Of a DNA stretch of 64,000 nucleotides, positions 12,310 through 24,502 are shown in pieces. The notes beneath the pieces were generated by a model, which saw only the letters and a list, made by a program, of their open reading frames with translations, did not search any database and was not told the DNA's origin. Positions within the stretch are counted from its first letter, which is position 1. Every line of letters begins with the position of its first letter. The position numbers were made by a program, and so were the translations under genes. Source of the DNA: Scatophagus argus (lineage: Eukaryota > Chordata > Actinopteri > Scatophagidae); contig NC_058506.1 in NCBI RefSeq assembly GCF_020382885.2, positions 23,136,818-23,200,817 on the forward strand. Reading direction: 5' to 3'.

Positions 12310-13530
12310 CATCTGCCCAGTCACTGGTTCAGGTTCTGGTTCCGTTAGTGGTTCAGTCACTGCTTCAAGCGCTGGCTCCATCACTGGTTCAGGTTCTGGT
12401 TCAGTTAGTGGATCGGTCACTGGTTCAGTCACTGGTTCAGTCGCTGGTTAAGGTGCTGGTTCAGTTAGTGGTTCAGTCACTGGTTCAGTCGCTGGTTAAG
12501 GTGCTGGTTCCGTTAGTGGTTCAGTCACTGCTTCAGGCGCTGGCTCCATCACTGGTTCAGGTTCTGGTTCCGTTAGTGGTTCAGTCACTGCTTCAAGCGC
12601 TGGCTCCATCACTGGTTCAGGTTCTGGTTCAGTTAGTGGTTCAGTCGCTGGTTAAGGTGCTGGTTCAGTTAGTGGTTCAGTCACTGCTTCAGGCGCTGGC
12701 TCCATCACTGGTTCAGGTTCTGGTTCAGTTAGTGGATCGGTCACTGGTTCAGTCACTGGTTCAGTCGCTGGTTAAGGTGCTGGTTCAGTTAGTGGTTCAG
12801 TCACTGGTTCAGTCGCTGGTTAAGGTGCTGGTTCCGTTAGTGGTTCAGTCACTGCTTCAGGCGCTGGCTCCATCACTGGTTCAGGTTCTGGTTCAGTTAG
12901 TGGATCGGTCACTGGTTCAGTCGCTGGTTAAGGTGCTGGTTCAGTTAGTGGTTCAGTCACTGGTTCAGTCGCTGGTTAAGGTGCTGGTTCCGTTAGTGGT
13001 TCAGTCACTGCTTCAGGCGCTGGCTCCATCACTGGTTCAGGTTCTGGTTCAGTTAGTGGACTGGTTCAGTCGCTGGTTAAGGTGCTGGTTCAGTTAGTGG
13101 TTCAGTCACTGGTTCAGTCGCTGGTTAAGGTGCTGGTTCAGTTAGTGGTTCAGTCACTGGTTCAGTCGCTGGTTAAGGTGCTGGTTCCGTTAGTGGTTCA
13201 GTCACTGCTTCAGGCGCTGGCTCCATCACTGGTTCAGGTTCTGGTTCAGTTAGTGGATCGGTCACTGGTTCAGTCGCTGGTTAAGGTGCTGGTTCAGTTA
13301 GTGGTTCAGTCACTGGTTCAGGTGCTGGTTCAGGTGCTGCTTCAGTTAGTGGATCGGTCACTGGTTCAGTCACTGGTTCAGGTGCTGATTCTGTCACTAC
13401 TTCAAGTGCTGGTTCTGTTGCTGGCTATGTCACTGGTTCAGGTGCTGGTGCCGTTGCTGGTTCGGTTACTCGTTCCGGTTCTGGTTCAGTTAGTGGTTCA
13501 GTCGCTGGTTTAGGTGCTGGTTGATTTTTG
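12310..13530 (+). repeat. 12-bp minisatellite with higher-order repeats
   Basis: About one hundred tandem copies of a 12-mer of the type GGTTCAGTCACT, with variants GGTTCAGTCGCT, GGTTAAGGTGCT, GGTTCAGTTAGT, GGTTCCGTTAGT and GGCTCCATCACT. The variants recur in fixed order, making 48-bp and longer higher-order units. Because 12 is a multiple of 3, the array stays open in several frames and mimics a protein rich in LVQS; this is not evidence of coding. It sits in intron 1 of the SCHIP1-like gene, ending about 110 bp before coding exon 2. Confidence 0.95.
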
Positions 13531-13645
13531 GCTATGAAAGTATTGTTAATGCTTTCTCAAAAAGGAGGAGGTTAAAACACGTACAGTATTTGAGTTGAAG
13601 TACTTTGGTTCTGTAATTCTGCAGTATTTTGTACTTTTTCAGGGG

Positions 13646-16600
13646 ATGGAGGGACAGAAAGAGACAGCTGAGGAGAAGGAGGAGGAAGAAGAGGAGAAAA
13701 AACTTCATCACATCACAACCGCGTCCTCCGTGGAGGACCCAGACCTTCCCATCATGCAGTGGGAGGACTTGAGCCAGCGGATAGCTGAGCTGGAGAAACA
13801 GGAGCACGAGAGGAGGGAGGGGTCAAAGGTCAGCCTGAAGACAAAGTGTTGGTATTTCCTGGCATATAGCTGTTCGTGGTAGCATTTCTCTAAAGACTAC
13901 ATTTCCCAGGAGGCTGAGCGTCCTCCTCCTTCTCCGTGGAGGGCTGGTAGTGAGCTGTGACTGGAAGGCAGACTTCCTGTCCTTCCTTTCAACCAGCAAG
14001 TTGAAGCTTGTGCAGCAGTGCATTCTGGGTGTTGTAGGTTTTCTACCTTTCTACAAAAGGACATGCTTGTCGGCTCTTTTTCTCTAGGCATTAAGCACCA
14101 CTTATGAAGTATCTGTTTATATACCATCTTTTTCATTTCGTTTCATTTCAACACTGCAGGAAGGCGTCTGATTACAAAGTCAAACTGACTGAAAATTTGC
14201 TCTGTAACATGTATTAATCCTTGCTGTTGTTTTGGTCCAAACTAGAAATATCAATATGCAGTCATTTGAACTTTATTTATTTGTCTGCATTGACAGTAAT
14301 GTTATTGATCTGTACAACAGCCCTGGCTCAGGCTCATGGGTATTGTAGTCGGTAGAGCAGGTGGTCATGATAGTGACGTAGTCATCACAGAGCATCAGAG
14401 TGACTTCCTGTTCAGTGTTTATCTGTTCGGGTTCAGACCAGCAGACAGAAGACACACTGAGAGCAGATGTTTCTCTCAGGAAGAGTAAAAGTTCAGCAGT
14501 TTGACTTCACGACTGACCTGGGTCTGACTGGGGATGAAGCTGCTCTTTTTAGTTGCTTCATTTTACTTGTGGAAAGAAACACCGAAGTGAATAGGTCACA
14601 GTTTCATCAGTTTTGGGCCTTCAGAAACAATAAAAGTTGTTAAATGTTTTGCTGAGATCATATTGTGTGTCCCTGTCTTCCTGCAGAGGGTGACGGCATT
14701 GAAGACGGGGGACTTTCAGGTGTGGAGAGACGTGTGGGAGGAAGAGGAGGAAGACTTTCGGAGGTGTCGAGTAACACAGAGGTAATGTGGTGTGCATTAG
14801 CTCCTCGTGTTTGTGAAGCTGAATACCGGACGACACTCACAGAGTTGGTGTGAATTTAAACAGGATCGGGGTCAGTTCTGATGCACACCTGACTCACAGA
14901 CAACAAACAGACTGAACTAACGTACATAACTCAGCACAGTCTGGTGAAACATACTTTACTAATGCTGGAAATCAGAAGCATCATTTGTGTTGTTTTGGTG
15001 AGGTTTGTTTTACCTTCACACTCTGTTGATCAAATAATCACCTTCAAAATGTGGAACCAGCAAGTGTTACAGTGGTTACTGATTAATTTCAGCCATCTAA
15101 TTAATTAAACCATTTTGGTCTGACTGAGTGTGTTTTAGTAAAAACAAATGAAAGGAAGAAAAAAAGGAGCTGAGCACGAAGCTTCAGAATATACAGAACT
15201 GTGTATGATGTACACAGTGGAGAGCAGTAAAGTACCACTGAACACTAGTGACTGGATATAAAGATGAAGACATGAGAGCTCCTCAAAGTGAAGCCCAAAC
15301 ATCTGGACACCCCCTGGTGGCTGGCTGCAGTGCAGCTCATAAGCTCCTCCCCCTCCATGTTAGCAGATGGGACATGAGCCAAACTAAAAACTCAAAGTAC
15401 ACGTCAAATACTTTTTTTCCAAAGATGGTTTTTGTCATTTTAGGTCATTCTTATCACACTTATTTATTAGTTATTTGATGCTATAAAAAGTGGATGAAAC
15501 TACATGATTGACGGCTGAGTCCTGTTCCTGATTGGCTCACATGGGTGTATGGGCGGGAACTTGATGCTGCAGCTCCACCTGACGTCACCAAAACAAGATG
15601 GCAGCACTCATGTGGGATATTTTGGCTTCAGTTTGTAAAGTGTTACAAAGCGGGGACATGTCCGCCATCTGTGCAGATGTCGTGGTCTTGTACTTTAGGA
15701 TGTTTATCATCTGTTCACAGATTTCACAACCATGGAAACCTGCAGCTGTGCTTCATCAACAACAGCGACAGTGAAGACGAGGACGAAGGAAGCAGTAAAA
15801 AGGTCAGTTCAGTATCAGTGTCCTTTACTGCTGTCGGGTCTCACTGTGACGCTCACAGGTCAGTAAGAACCGGCATGATGTGACACTTTTGTTCAGACAA
15901 GTTTGAGCACACAGACTGTGGAATCCAAATGTCAACACAATCACACATGTGAATGATACGCAGTTAATATTGCTTTGGTGAAGTCATGTCAATGTTTGTT
16001 TTGTCTTTTTGTTTGTTTGTTTGTTTCTTTGACAGAGTTGGTCTGTCATTCACCTTCATGACCTAAAATAAAAACACAAACATGTGACCGCTGACCTCAC
16101 ATCTTCATCAGGTTTCCTTGGGAATGGGCAGAAACAGCAGCCATGTCGCTGGGCTGAAACAGGAAGTGGCCACTGCTCTGAGAACGCTGAGAGATGAGCT
16201 GCTGGCCGAACAGAAGGAGAAGGAGGTAAGAGAAAGGAAAGAAGGAAGGAGGAAAACATAAACTTTATGAGGTGAAGAAGCAAGAAAGAACTGTGTGTGT
16301 GTGTGTCTGTCTGTCTGTGTGTGTGTTTTGTTGCAGCATCTGGCTAGCAGCAGCAGTGTTGCCAAACGGAAACATCTGGAGCGTTGGGAGCTTCAGCAGT
16401 GTTCAGTGCAGCAGCTGAGCAGCTTGAGAGCATCACTTCAACAGGATGTACACGGTACACTCACACTCACACACACACTCACACACACACTCTCATACAC
16501 ACACACACTCACACTCTCACACACGAGTTGGTTGTTCTTGTTGATCCTTGTCTGAAGGTTTGTCTTCTGTTTGTGTTTGTCAGGTGGGACCAACAACAGG

Positions 16601-16746
16601 AAGTAGTTGTGTTATGAGAACTGATAACCTCAGTGGTGATTTTTCTTCCAGCTCTGAGCTCTGATCTGGTGGCCCACCTGTTGATACGAGACCAGCTGAG
16701 GACGAAGCAGGATGCCATGTTGTTGGACGTCCAGGACCTGACCTAA
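13646..16746 (+). CDS. Schwannomin-interacting protein 1-like (SCHIP1 family) coiled-coil protein
   Basis: Six coding exons join in phase: 13646-13828, 14687-14781, 15721-15802, 16112-16225, 16337-16454 and 16652-16746, giving 228 aa. The start is the ATG three bases after the acceptor at 13641-13642, in good context (G at +4). Seen in order: a Glu/Lys-rich N-terminus with IMQWEDLSQRIAELEKQE, the acidic segment NLQLCFINNSDSEDEDE (about residues 98-114), then a long heptad-like region ending in LLIRDQLRTKQDAMLLDVQD. The end matches the SCHIP1 signature LLIRDELHTEQDAM, and NLQLCF is also SCHIP1-like. SCHIP1 is known as a partner of merlin and of ankyrin-G at axonal membrane domains. This copy is short and stops at DLT, without the tail of mammalian SCHIP1. 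A paralogue rather than schip1 itself is likely. No AATAAA was identified near the stop. Confidence 0.8.
16450..16525 (+). repeat. CACACT/CA microsatellite at the end of SCHIP1-like coding exon 5
   Basis: The donor of the coding exon ending at 16454 is followed immediately by a CA-rich array of ACACTC and ACACAC units up to about 16525. The donor itself is G then GTACAC. A GT/CTGT array also precedes that exon (about 16290-16327). Confidence 0.85.
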
Positions 16747-17529
16747 CAGCAGGACCACATCCGGGACATCTGTCCACTCTGGGACCAGGTTGGACTGCTC
16801 GTGCACATCAGCCGAGGAGGCTTTTACTATACAGCGCAATTTTAGCTGACCTTTCATTGATTTATTAAATCATCAGCATTCAGAACTGATTGGACAGATC
16901 AAAAGGAAACTGAATCACCTGAAAACCCACGAAAGGGTGCAGCATTGTTCTGACTTTTAGACAACACTTGACAGACTACCAGGAGTTGTGTCGGAGACAG
17001 GATGAGACTTCATAGTTCATCCAGGAGTTGGTACATGAATGCAGGGTGATGTTAAACGACAAGTTAATAACCTGAGAGAGACAGAAAGTCATCCTGTTTC
17101 AGAATGACGGAGGATCAAACACTCCATCTGGACTGTTTGGAAGTCAAAGGTCAACATGTTCGGGGAATGAGGATGTTGTTGAACCTACAAGGCCTGTAAA
17201 ACAACAAAAACAAAGATTCTGACATCTTTTCTTCTAAAGTGCACTCAGCCATGTGATTCACAGATTGCTTTGGTCTGTTAAGACATTCAAGATCTTTGGC
17301 CTCCAGTTTGGGGCTGTAAATTAAGGTAGAGGTCCATTGGGGAAGAGGAGGTGGTTGTGATCTGACAGTCAGAAATTAAATTTTCCTCTTTGATGCCACC
17401 AGGTTGACGACTCCAGTAGAACATAAGAAAATTACATGTGCTGAACATGATGGGTGAGCAGATTGGGTTCAGCAGCTCTTACAGTCATTTTTCTTCCATG
17501 GATTATAAGCAGGTGACATTTGAAAGAAA

Positions 17530-17765
17530 CCAGCTGAGGTGGTTCAACACCTGATCAGGGTCCTCCTGAGCACCTCCCTTTAGAAATATTCTGGACACCT
17601 CCAACTGGGAGGAGACCCAGAACTCAATGGAGGGATTATATCTCTCATCTGTGCTGGGAACACCCCAAGGTTCTCCAGGAGGAGCTGGAAGAACTGAGGA
17701 GAGGGACATCTGGAATACCCTGTTGGGTCTGCTGCTACCACAACCTGAGGGGTGGATCATTTAGA
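17530..17765 (+). mobile_element. Degenerate 3' end of a LINE ORF
   Basis: The stretch GAGGGATTATATCTCTC with the following GGGAACACCCCAAGG and GGAGGAGCTGGAAGAA resembles the C-terminal RWRDYISRL...WERLGVPPEELEE region of a very abundant fish LINE family. Stops interrupt every frame. Recognition is from memory of the motif only; the family name is uncertain (RTE/Rex-like). Confidence 0.55.
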
Positions 17766-17769
17766 GATA

Positions 17770-20340
17770 TCCTGTGTAATTCTTTTGGTGCTGTTGTCAC
17801 TTTAGGTTTCACTAAAACTAAACATTAAACGTATAACAATTTTTTGTGTGTTATTTAGACAATAACTTTCTCATCTTTATTCCATAACGTAGGGAGGGCT
17901 TAGCTCCACTAGCCCGTTTATACCAGCCGTCACTGAAGTCTGTGCATTTCATTCATCAACAGACAATAAAATCAGTGTGGTTTTTCTCAGGTAGGAGGAC
18001 CAGCAGCAGGTTCATTCAAGGAGGTGGAACCATCACAGTACACAGTACTCAGATTTGTGAATATCCAAAATGACCGAAAGTTTCTGGGATTAAATTTTAT
18101 ACAGAGCTCGTATTCAGAAATCACATTTGTCTTTAAATCTAAAGTCCAGATCGTGTTACTTTCTCTAACTTCCTACAAGTCAGTTAGAAAGTGAGACAAA
18201 ATAAGTTAACGCAGACGCTGTGGTTTGTTGGACTTTTGGTGTGTAATGGTCTGGAATGTGTACTTTTAAATGCAAGTGAGGGGCACTAACATATTTAAGT
18301 TTTACTATGTTTACTCGTTTTAACAAGGGAACATTACACTCCTACAGCAGGTGTAGCAAGACAAGCTCAATTTCATTCATATGTTGATATTTTATTATGT
18401 TTCTTAAAGAACAAATGGTTGTTTTTTTTTTTTTTTTGGTTTATTTGTTTTTTTAACCAAAATGTCTATAATAGACATACACACTTGGATATATGGTATC
18501 AGTACTGAGCAAATGTAATTTTCTCCCAGATTTAAGGTACAGGAACATGAACGTTTGTTTAATTTTAAGTGATGCCAAACACTACAGTCTATGATTACAT
18601 TACCAGAGATATTAAGTCATAACCAAGTCAGTGTTTGTGTCTCCACCTAACGTCACTGAAGCTTTTATTCTGTCAGCAGTGATTTGTTTGTCTTTGCACA
18701 ACATATTTAGACACCCTCAAATGTAAAACCAGCAACAGAAACGTCCTCCGGAGCCTCACAAGGGACATATGTTATACGTTGTGTAAACAATTAAATCCAC
18801 TTTCTGTCACATTGCACGAGGAGCTGATATCCATGGAAGGCTGTCCTGTAAAGTACCAGCCTACACCCTTTCATTCACACACACACACAGTTTAAGTAAT
18901 GCTTCACATGCTTAATGTGTTTAGTCAAGAGACGTGATGTCGGTGCAGGTAGAAGTCAAACGTGTAGAGGAGTCGCTGTTTTGGGCTTATTATGGTCCTG
19001 AAAATGAGCTAGCAAAGTGAGTGTTTTTCTTTTCATTGTGACTTCAAGAGTATTTCCAGATGTATTTTAAAATATAAGTGTTACGTCTTGTTTTGTCTTT
19101 TGCTTTTGGAATCCATGTGCTATGTTTCATGTCATCTTGTCATGTGTTTCCATGTATGAGGTTCTAAGTTTTTGTCATGTCCTGTTTTATTTTGAAAGCG
19201 TCACTTCCCCTATGTGTCTGTTTCATGTAACTTTGCTTTTATTTATCCTGATTGCTTTCTCCTCCCTTAATGTGTTTCAGCTGTTTCTTGTTATGTTGTC
19301 TATTTAGTCCTCGTCTTCCCCGTCACTCTTTGTCAGGTTGTTTGTTTGTGTTCATGTGTCCAAGCCAGGATTTTCTAGAGCCACAGAAAGTGTTTTTTCG
19401 AGTTCTTTGATTTAAATAAAAGAATATTGTTTTTGGACCTTGGCCTGCCTGCCTTTTGAGTCTGCATCGGGGTTCAGCTCTCTGCGTCAGCGACGCTGTA
19501 CCCGTTTTGCGACAATAAGTAGAATTAATTACAAATGTATTTGTAAATGTAATGTGATTCAAATTCTTTTTCAGTGTAAGAAAGCTTAACAAATGAGCAT
19601 TTTGAATGTAAACAACCCACATCTTCATCACTCGTCATCCTTTCGTCTGTTCTTGGGGGAAGAAGTAAAAGTACAAATACCATAGAGTGAAAATACTTAA
19701 CTACTAGTAAAAATTTTGCATTTAAAACTGCACTCAAGAAAAAGATTTTGCTAATTTGCTAACTGTACTCAAAGTGCTGAAAATAAAAGTACTCACAGTG
19801 CAATAAAATGTCCTGTTGTGAAAATTCTGTGTGTGGAGTCAGCCAGAGACTTTTTGTTGAAATGAGTGAAAAGGCCATCTTGGAAGCAACCATCCAATCA
19901 TGCCAGACAGCCCAAATCTTCTACATCTGGTCCTCAGTAGACTTCATTAAATAAGACAAATTTTAAGGAGTTCGTTGTAGATTAGGTTTTATTGCTGGAG
20001 AAAAGAACAACAAAACTGAGATGGCATCTGGACAGCATCTGATATTTAAAAAATTCATACTTGTGTTACCTTGCAGATGTTGTTTCTTTATTACTCTCCA
20101 CAAACATGGCTGTTCCTATCACTCCTCTTGTCACATCAGCTCAATATCTCCACAATGTAACCAGCGTTAGTTAGTTTTATTCATTAGTTTCGGTCACATT
20201 CCTTTATGTCCCAAACTCTGTTTCATCTGAGACACTCCAAAAAGACACTAACCACGAACAGCCTCTTGTTGGACAAAAAAAAAAACAAACCAAAAAACAA
20301 ACAAACAAACAAACAAAAAAACCAGCTCATTAATCAATAT
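17770..20340. other. Repeat-rich intergenic DNA, no gene seen
   Basis: No exon chain is apparent. It contains homopolymer runs (T at 18422-18438, AAAC repeats near 20276-20322) and a 0.4-kb dispersed repeat at about 19085-19510. Confidence 0.5.
19085..19510 (+). repeat. Dispersed 0.4-0.5-kb repeat, copy 1
   Basis: This stretch closely resembles 52885-53385. Shared marks include CATGTTTCATGT, TTGTCATGTGTTTCCATGT, CATGTCCTGTTTTATTTTGA with AAGCGTC, TGTCTATTTAGTCC, and an end of TCTGCGTCAGCGACRCTG. It has no coding capacity. The class is not determined; the second copy lies inside an L2 element, so it is mobile. Confidence 0.7.
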
Positions 20341-20344
20341 TATA

Positions 20345-21210
20345 CCTTACAACGTTCTACTTCTTAACTCAGACAAAACTGAAGTTATTTTGCTGGGCCC
20401 TAAATATCTTAGAAACAAATTATCTAGTGCTATAGCTACCTTGGATGGCATCACCTTGGCATCCAGCCCCACTACAAGAGATCTGGGAGTTATTTTTGAT
20501 CAGGATGTCCTTTAACTCACACAAAGCTCAAATTTCAAGGATTGCCTTTTACCTTTGCAACATTGTAAAAATTAGGCACATTCTGCCTCCAAAAGATGCA
20601 TAAAAACTAGTCCACGCATTTATTACCTCCAGGTTGGACTATTGCAATTCCCTGTTATCAGGCTGACCCAATAAGTCCCTAAAGATACAAGATACAAGAT
20701 AGGTTTATTTGTCACATACACAATCATACACGGTACAATGTGCAGTGAAATTCTTTGTGTCCCTGCTACCAAAAAATAGGTAAATAAAAAATGTTTAATT
20801 TAAAGAAAAAAATAATAAAATTAAAATTAAATTTAAAAAAAGTGAAAATGTGCATTATTTACATGAGTAAAGACTCTCCAACTAATCCAGAATGCTGCTG
20901 CACGTGTACTGACAAAAACTCATTTTAGAGAGTATATTTCTCTTCTGTATTGGCTTCTCTAAACTGGGTGCCTGTAAAATTCACCAGAGCCTTTAGGTAG
21001 CAAACTCCCTTATTATACAATCATCTTCTGGCTTCGGTCCAGGAGAAAGACACCCTCTCTACGTTCAAGAATAGACTTAAAACCTACCTTTTTGATAGAG
21101 CTTATAGTTAGGGCTTGAAGAGTTTGGTCTCAACCTGCTCTATTTGGAAAGTGTCATGAGATAACTTTTGGTGTAATTTGGTGCTGTATTAATAAAATTA
21201 ACTTGACTAG
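20345..21210 (+). mobile_element. L2-like LINE, 3' end of ORF2 plus 3' UTR
   Basis: Sequence from CTCAGACAAAACTGAAGTTA onward parallels 54910-55440 of the better L2 copy (TTAGAAACAAATTATC, GATCTGGGAGTTATTTTTGA, CCAGGTTGGACTATTGCA). The end AAAGTGTCATGAGATAAC, then GGTGCTGTATTAATAAAATT, is the L2 3' terminus also seen at 57230-57335 and, reversed, at 61025-61140. Another element (20684-20866) splits it. Dead by many stops. Confidence 0.8.
20684..20866 (-). mobile_element. Reversed retroposon 3' end nested in the L2 fragment
   Basis: The stretch GATACAAGATAGGTTTATTT, then CATACACGGTACAATGTGCA and TGTCCCTGCTACCAAAAAAT recurs at 57943-58107. Read on the minus strand it ends in AAATAAACCTATCTTGTATC, a LINE-like tail. 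It interrupts the L2 sequence between ATAAGTCCCTAAAGA and GTAAAGACTCTCC, which are contiguous in the copy near 55225-55245; TAAAGA on both sides may be a short target duplication. Confidence 0.7.
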
Positions 21211-21999
21211 CCTGCTGCTGTGTTTCCTGTATGCAAATTTAATTTGGGGGGACATTTTCATGGGATTTCTAGATTAAAATTCAAGTCAAACTTTAATCCA
21301 CCAGTTTTATGTCCTGCTAGCAACCTACCTGCTCGCAAAGAGATGACAGCAGCTACGGGTCGCTTGCTAGATAATATGGTTACCTGACATCAATTGTTAT
21401 TTTTCATAGCATACTGTTTGCCTTTAACCTCCTCCATGTCTGTTCCAAAGTCTGGGCGTGAACATGACCACTTGTTGATCCTTTGTGTAATAATAAGAGA
21501 GCTCCTTACAGGCAGCAGTTCAGTGGTAGCTGATCCCGTCACCATTAGTGCCCAGTGCTAAAGTTAGCAGCATATTATATGATCTGGATAAACAGCATAT
21601 CAGGCTGGCTAGTGTTGAAAACTAATATTCAAATGCTTGCTAACTAAGATAGCAACAGATACAGGAGCACTATTATGATAACAGCTAGCATGCTAGCTAA
21701 AATAACAAACCTTTTTAGTGAAGCTCTGATGTGTTGTAACAGCAGTCACATAAAGAGGACATTTTGGTAGTTTTTTTTGTTTTTTGTTTTTTGTTTTTTG
21801 CAGCAGGGTTTTGTTTATGACAAATGTCCTAACCCCTCAGGGGTCCCTACCTCTGCTACTTGCATGTTTGCCATTGTGTTGCTGTGTTTGGTTACAGTCA
21901 CAGACCTGACTGTGTGTGCAAACTCTGTATTTACTGGATGAATCAGAGCTGATGATGATGATGATGATGGAGTGAACGGAGCAGAAAGGTTGGAGGTAG
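21211..21999. other. Intergenic DNA, no feature beyond simple repeats
   Basis: No exon recognised. T-rich run with GTTTTTTGTTT at 21772-21800 and a GAT trinucleotide run at 21951-21970, just upstream of the probable first exon of the P2Y gene. Confidence 0.45.
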
Positions 22000-24502
22000 A
22001 GGAGGAGGGACCGATGTGGTCACTGTACTCGCTAAGCCTCAGATAACGAGAGGCAGAGTGAGAAGGAGGAGAAAGTGAGACGTTTAAAGCTTCAGTTGTT
22101 TCTCTGGAGGAAAAGGTGAGTGATTTACTACCACATTTACATCATTCAGCATTTACTGATTAAAGGATAGTTTGTGAAAATATTGTCGATTCAGAACATT
22201 AAACAACAGCCATACTACTGAACACATTCAAGCTCAGCTCGCATATTTATATTCATTACCTTTGACTTTTTGGTTTCTCATTGAAAATGAGTTTGTAAAT
22301 GAGTATGTAACATTTTGTGTTGTGAAGAGTATAACATCCTTGATTGTTTTGTCTAAACTGTTATGATTTATTAACAGAAACACTTTGATAGAAGAGTTAG
22401 TAAAAAAAAAAAACAACAATAGAATAAAGTATTAATTTGACAGATATTTAGCAGAAACTGTACAAAAGATCTCAGAGCAGAGCCGTCAACTCTCTATTCT
22501 GTATTTAAAACATTTTTAACTCTCCGTGTGTGTTCTATTCAGGGCAAACAGCTAGGAGCTGCACTTTGAGCACCTCCTCCTCTTCCTCTGCAGTCCTGTA
22601 TTGGGTTTCATTCCTGCAGTTCTGACTGAATGAATGCTGATCAATTATTTACAGGGAAGCTGAAGGTCAGGAGAGAAACCTCAAGAGACCCTTCAGCCCT
22701 GAAACAGACACTTCTGAGCCACAACTCCACCCACAAGACCTGAGGAGACAAGAACAAGAGGACAGTCGAGACAAGGATGACAACTGAAGGTAGGATCAAA
22801 CCCTCTGATTCAGATCACATTGACGTTCTGAATGTGAAATACTGGCACCTAATTGGCCAAGCAGTTGTTATGCTTAATTCACGCTGTTTTAATTCAGATT
22901 TAGTTGAGTCTTTGCAATTTAATTGCATTGAACTGGTCTAACCAGACAGATTTCCAGCTGAGGTACACCAGCAGGTACAAATCCAGCTTGGACATCTCTG
23001 GTGTAAATATATGCACAAGTGGCCAGTTGACCCACTGCCATCTCAATCCTCTGTCCCATTAACAGCTCTGTTGGACAGCATATGAGCAAATGCACTGATG
23101 ATATTTAACTGAGGAGGAGGAGGCTGCTGTGTGTAATAGTGATGTGCAGATTGCAGGGTTGGGCAGGTGGGTTATAAAAGCTACGTTCTGATTAACAACA
23201 GGTGGGCTGCAAACCGGTGACATAATGAATCTTCATATGAGTAAAACATTAATTTGATGGCCAGCAGCATAAACGATAAGTTGATCTCTCCATGAAGAGA
23301 CGGTGTGAGCGTTAATGCACAGCAGCTTAGCTTCGCTGGTCATCTAAAGCTCCTGACTCACAGACAGGATTTGATGTTAATTCATGTTCTGTGTTCTTCT
23401 GCACATCCAAAAGCTCATAATCTGACCAGGTTCAAACAGTTAAACCAACAGTGTGACTAACTACACCTCATTTTAAGAGGGATGGATGCAAGCCATGCCA
23501 GCAGCTCTACGAGGTCTTACATGGGCACATCAGTGTGTTACCATGCTAACATTAACTATTTAGTAGTAAAAACAAATTCCAACTGAGGTTGGTGGGAATG
23601 TAGTTTTGCAGGTGTTTGGTGAGCATGCATGTATTTAGATGTATTAAAGTGTGGTCCGAAAATTATTTTTTTGTGGGTTGATAAAAAAGTCCATTAATGA
23701 CTTAAATCATAAAACTGTAACCTACACTTCAGGAACTCAAATTCCACCCACCAAAAATGTATAGCATATCCTACTTCCTCATCATGTGCTTTTCTGTCTA
23801 CCACTACAGCGCTTTCCTGACCATCCATGTCTTTATATCAGTCCTCAGCTTTGCCTTGTATGATTCCGATGAAGGGTTTTAACTTGAGGTAAAGCTGACC
23901 TGACTCTGAACACTCAGGCACAGTTCCTGCTCTACTCTGTAGTGACAGCACAGTCTTTTGCACAAGAGTCACAGTCTTCTTGAAAAATGAATTGTTCCAG
24001 CAGTGACTTTATTTGACACTTTTGTTCCACAGCATGAGCTTGAATTTAAATCCAGAACGAAAAGCCTCAATACACCACATACCTGCCATACTAGAAGGCT
24101 ACGTGAATGCAGGAAGGTTTCCGGAAAGCTTAGTTAATGATTGAGGAGCTAATTGAGCGAAACATGCCTTCATCAGCAAAATGCTGGTGGTACATTCTGA
24201 ACAGACCTTTTCAAACTAATGACAGTGTTTTCTTTACCCTCTTTATCACAGGTACTATGTCCACATGACCAGTGAATGGATCAGTGAATGGCCAACAGAC
24301 AGAGATTAGATTAGATTAGATTAGATTAGACAGACACACAGACTGACTGACAGACACACACACACACAGACAGGCAGACAGATGAGAGGCAGGACTAATG
24401 AATAAAATGTCCATTAGTGACCAGCGTTGAGTCCAGTGAAGAAGCTGAGATGACGCCTGAAGAACCTGCACTGATCCAGCTCTGCCAGAAGTAGCCTTCA
24501 AC
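22000..24502 (+). promoter_or_regulatory. Probable 5' region and noncoding exons of the P2Y receptor gene
   Basis: Three splice-consistent pieces precede the receptor start: a donor at 22115-22116 (GGAAAAG then GTGAGT), an exon at 22655-22789 (acceptor TTTACAG, donor GAAG then GTAGGA), and an acceptor at 24250-24251 opening the exon that holds the start codon. If 22655-22789 is joined to 24252 onward, an upstream ATG at 22778 gives a nine-codon frame (MTTEGTMST) that stops well before the main ATG. A GATTA pentanucleotide array lies at 24303-24330. Exon calls rest on splice signals only. Confidence 0.45.

Noticed and set aside
12348-13513. Long plus-strand frames (249 and 143 codons) of LVQSLVQ-type repeats
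   Set aside because: They arise from a 12-bp minisatellite, whose unit length is a multiple of three and keeps frames open; the array lies in an intron.
12310-13530. CRISPR-like regular repeats
   Set aside because: The units are contiguous 12-mers without unique spacers, in a vertebrate intron.
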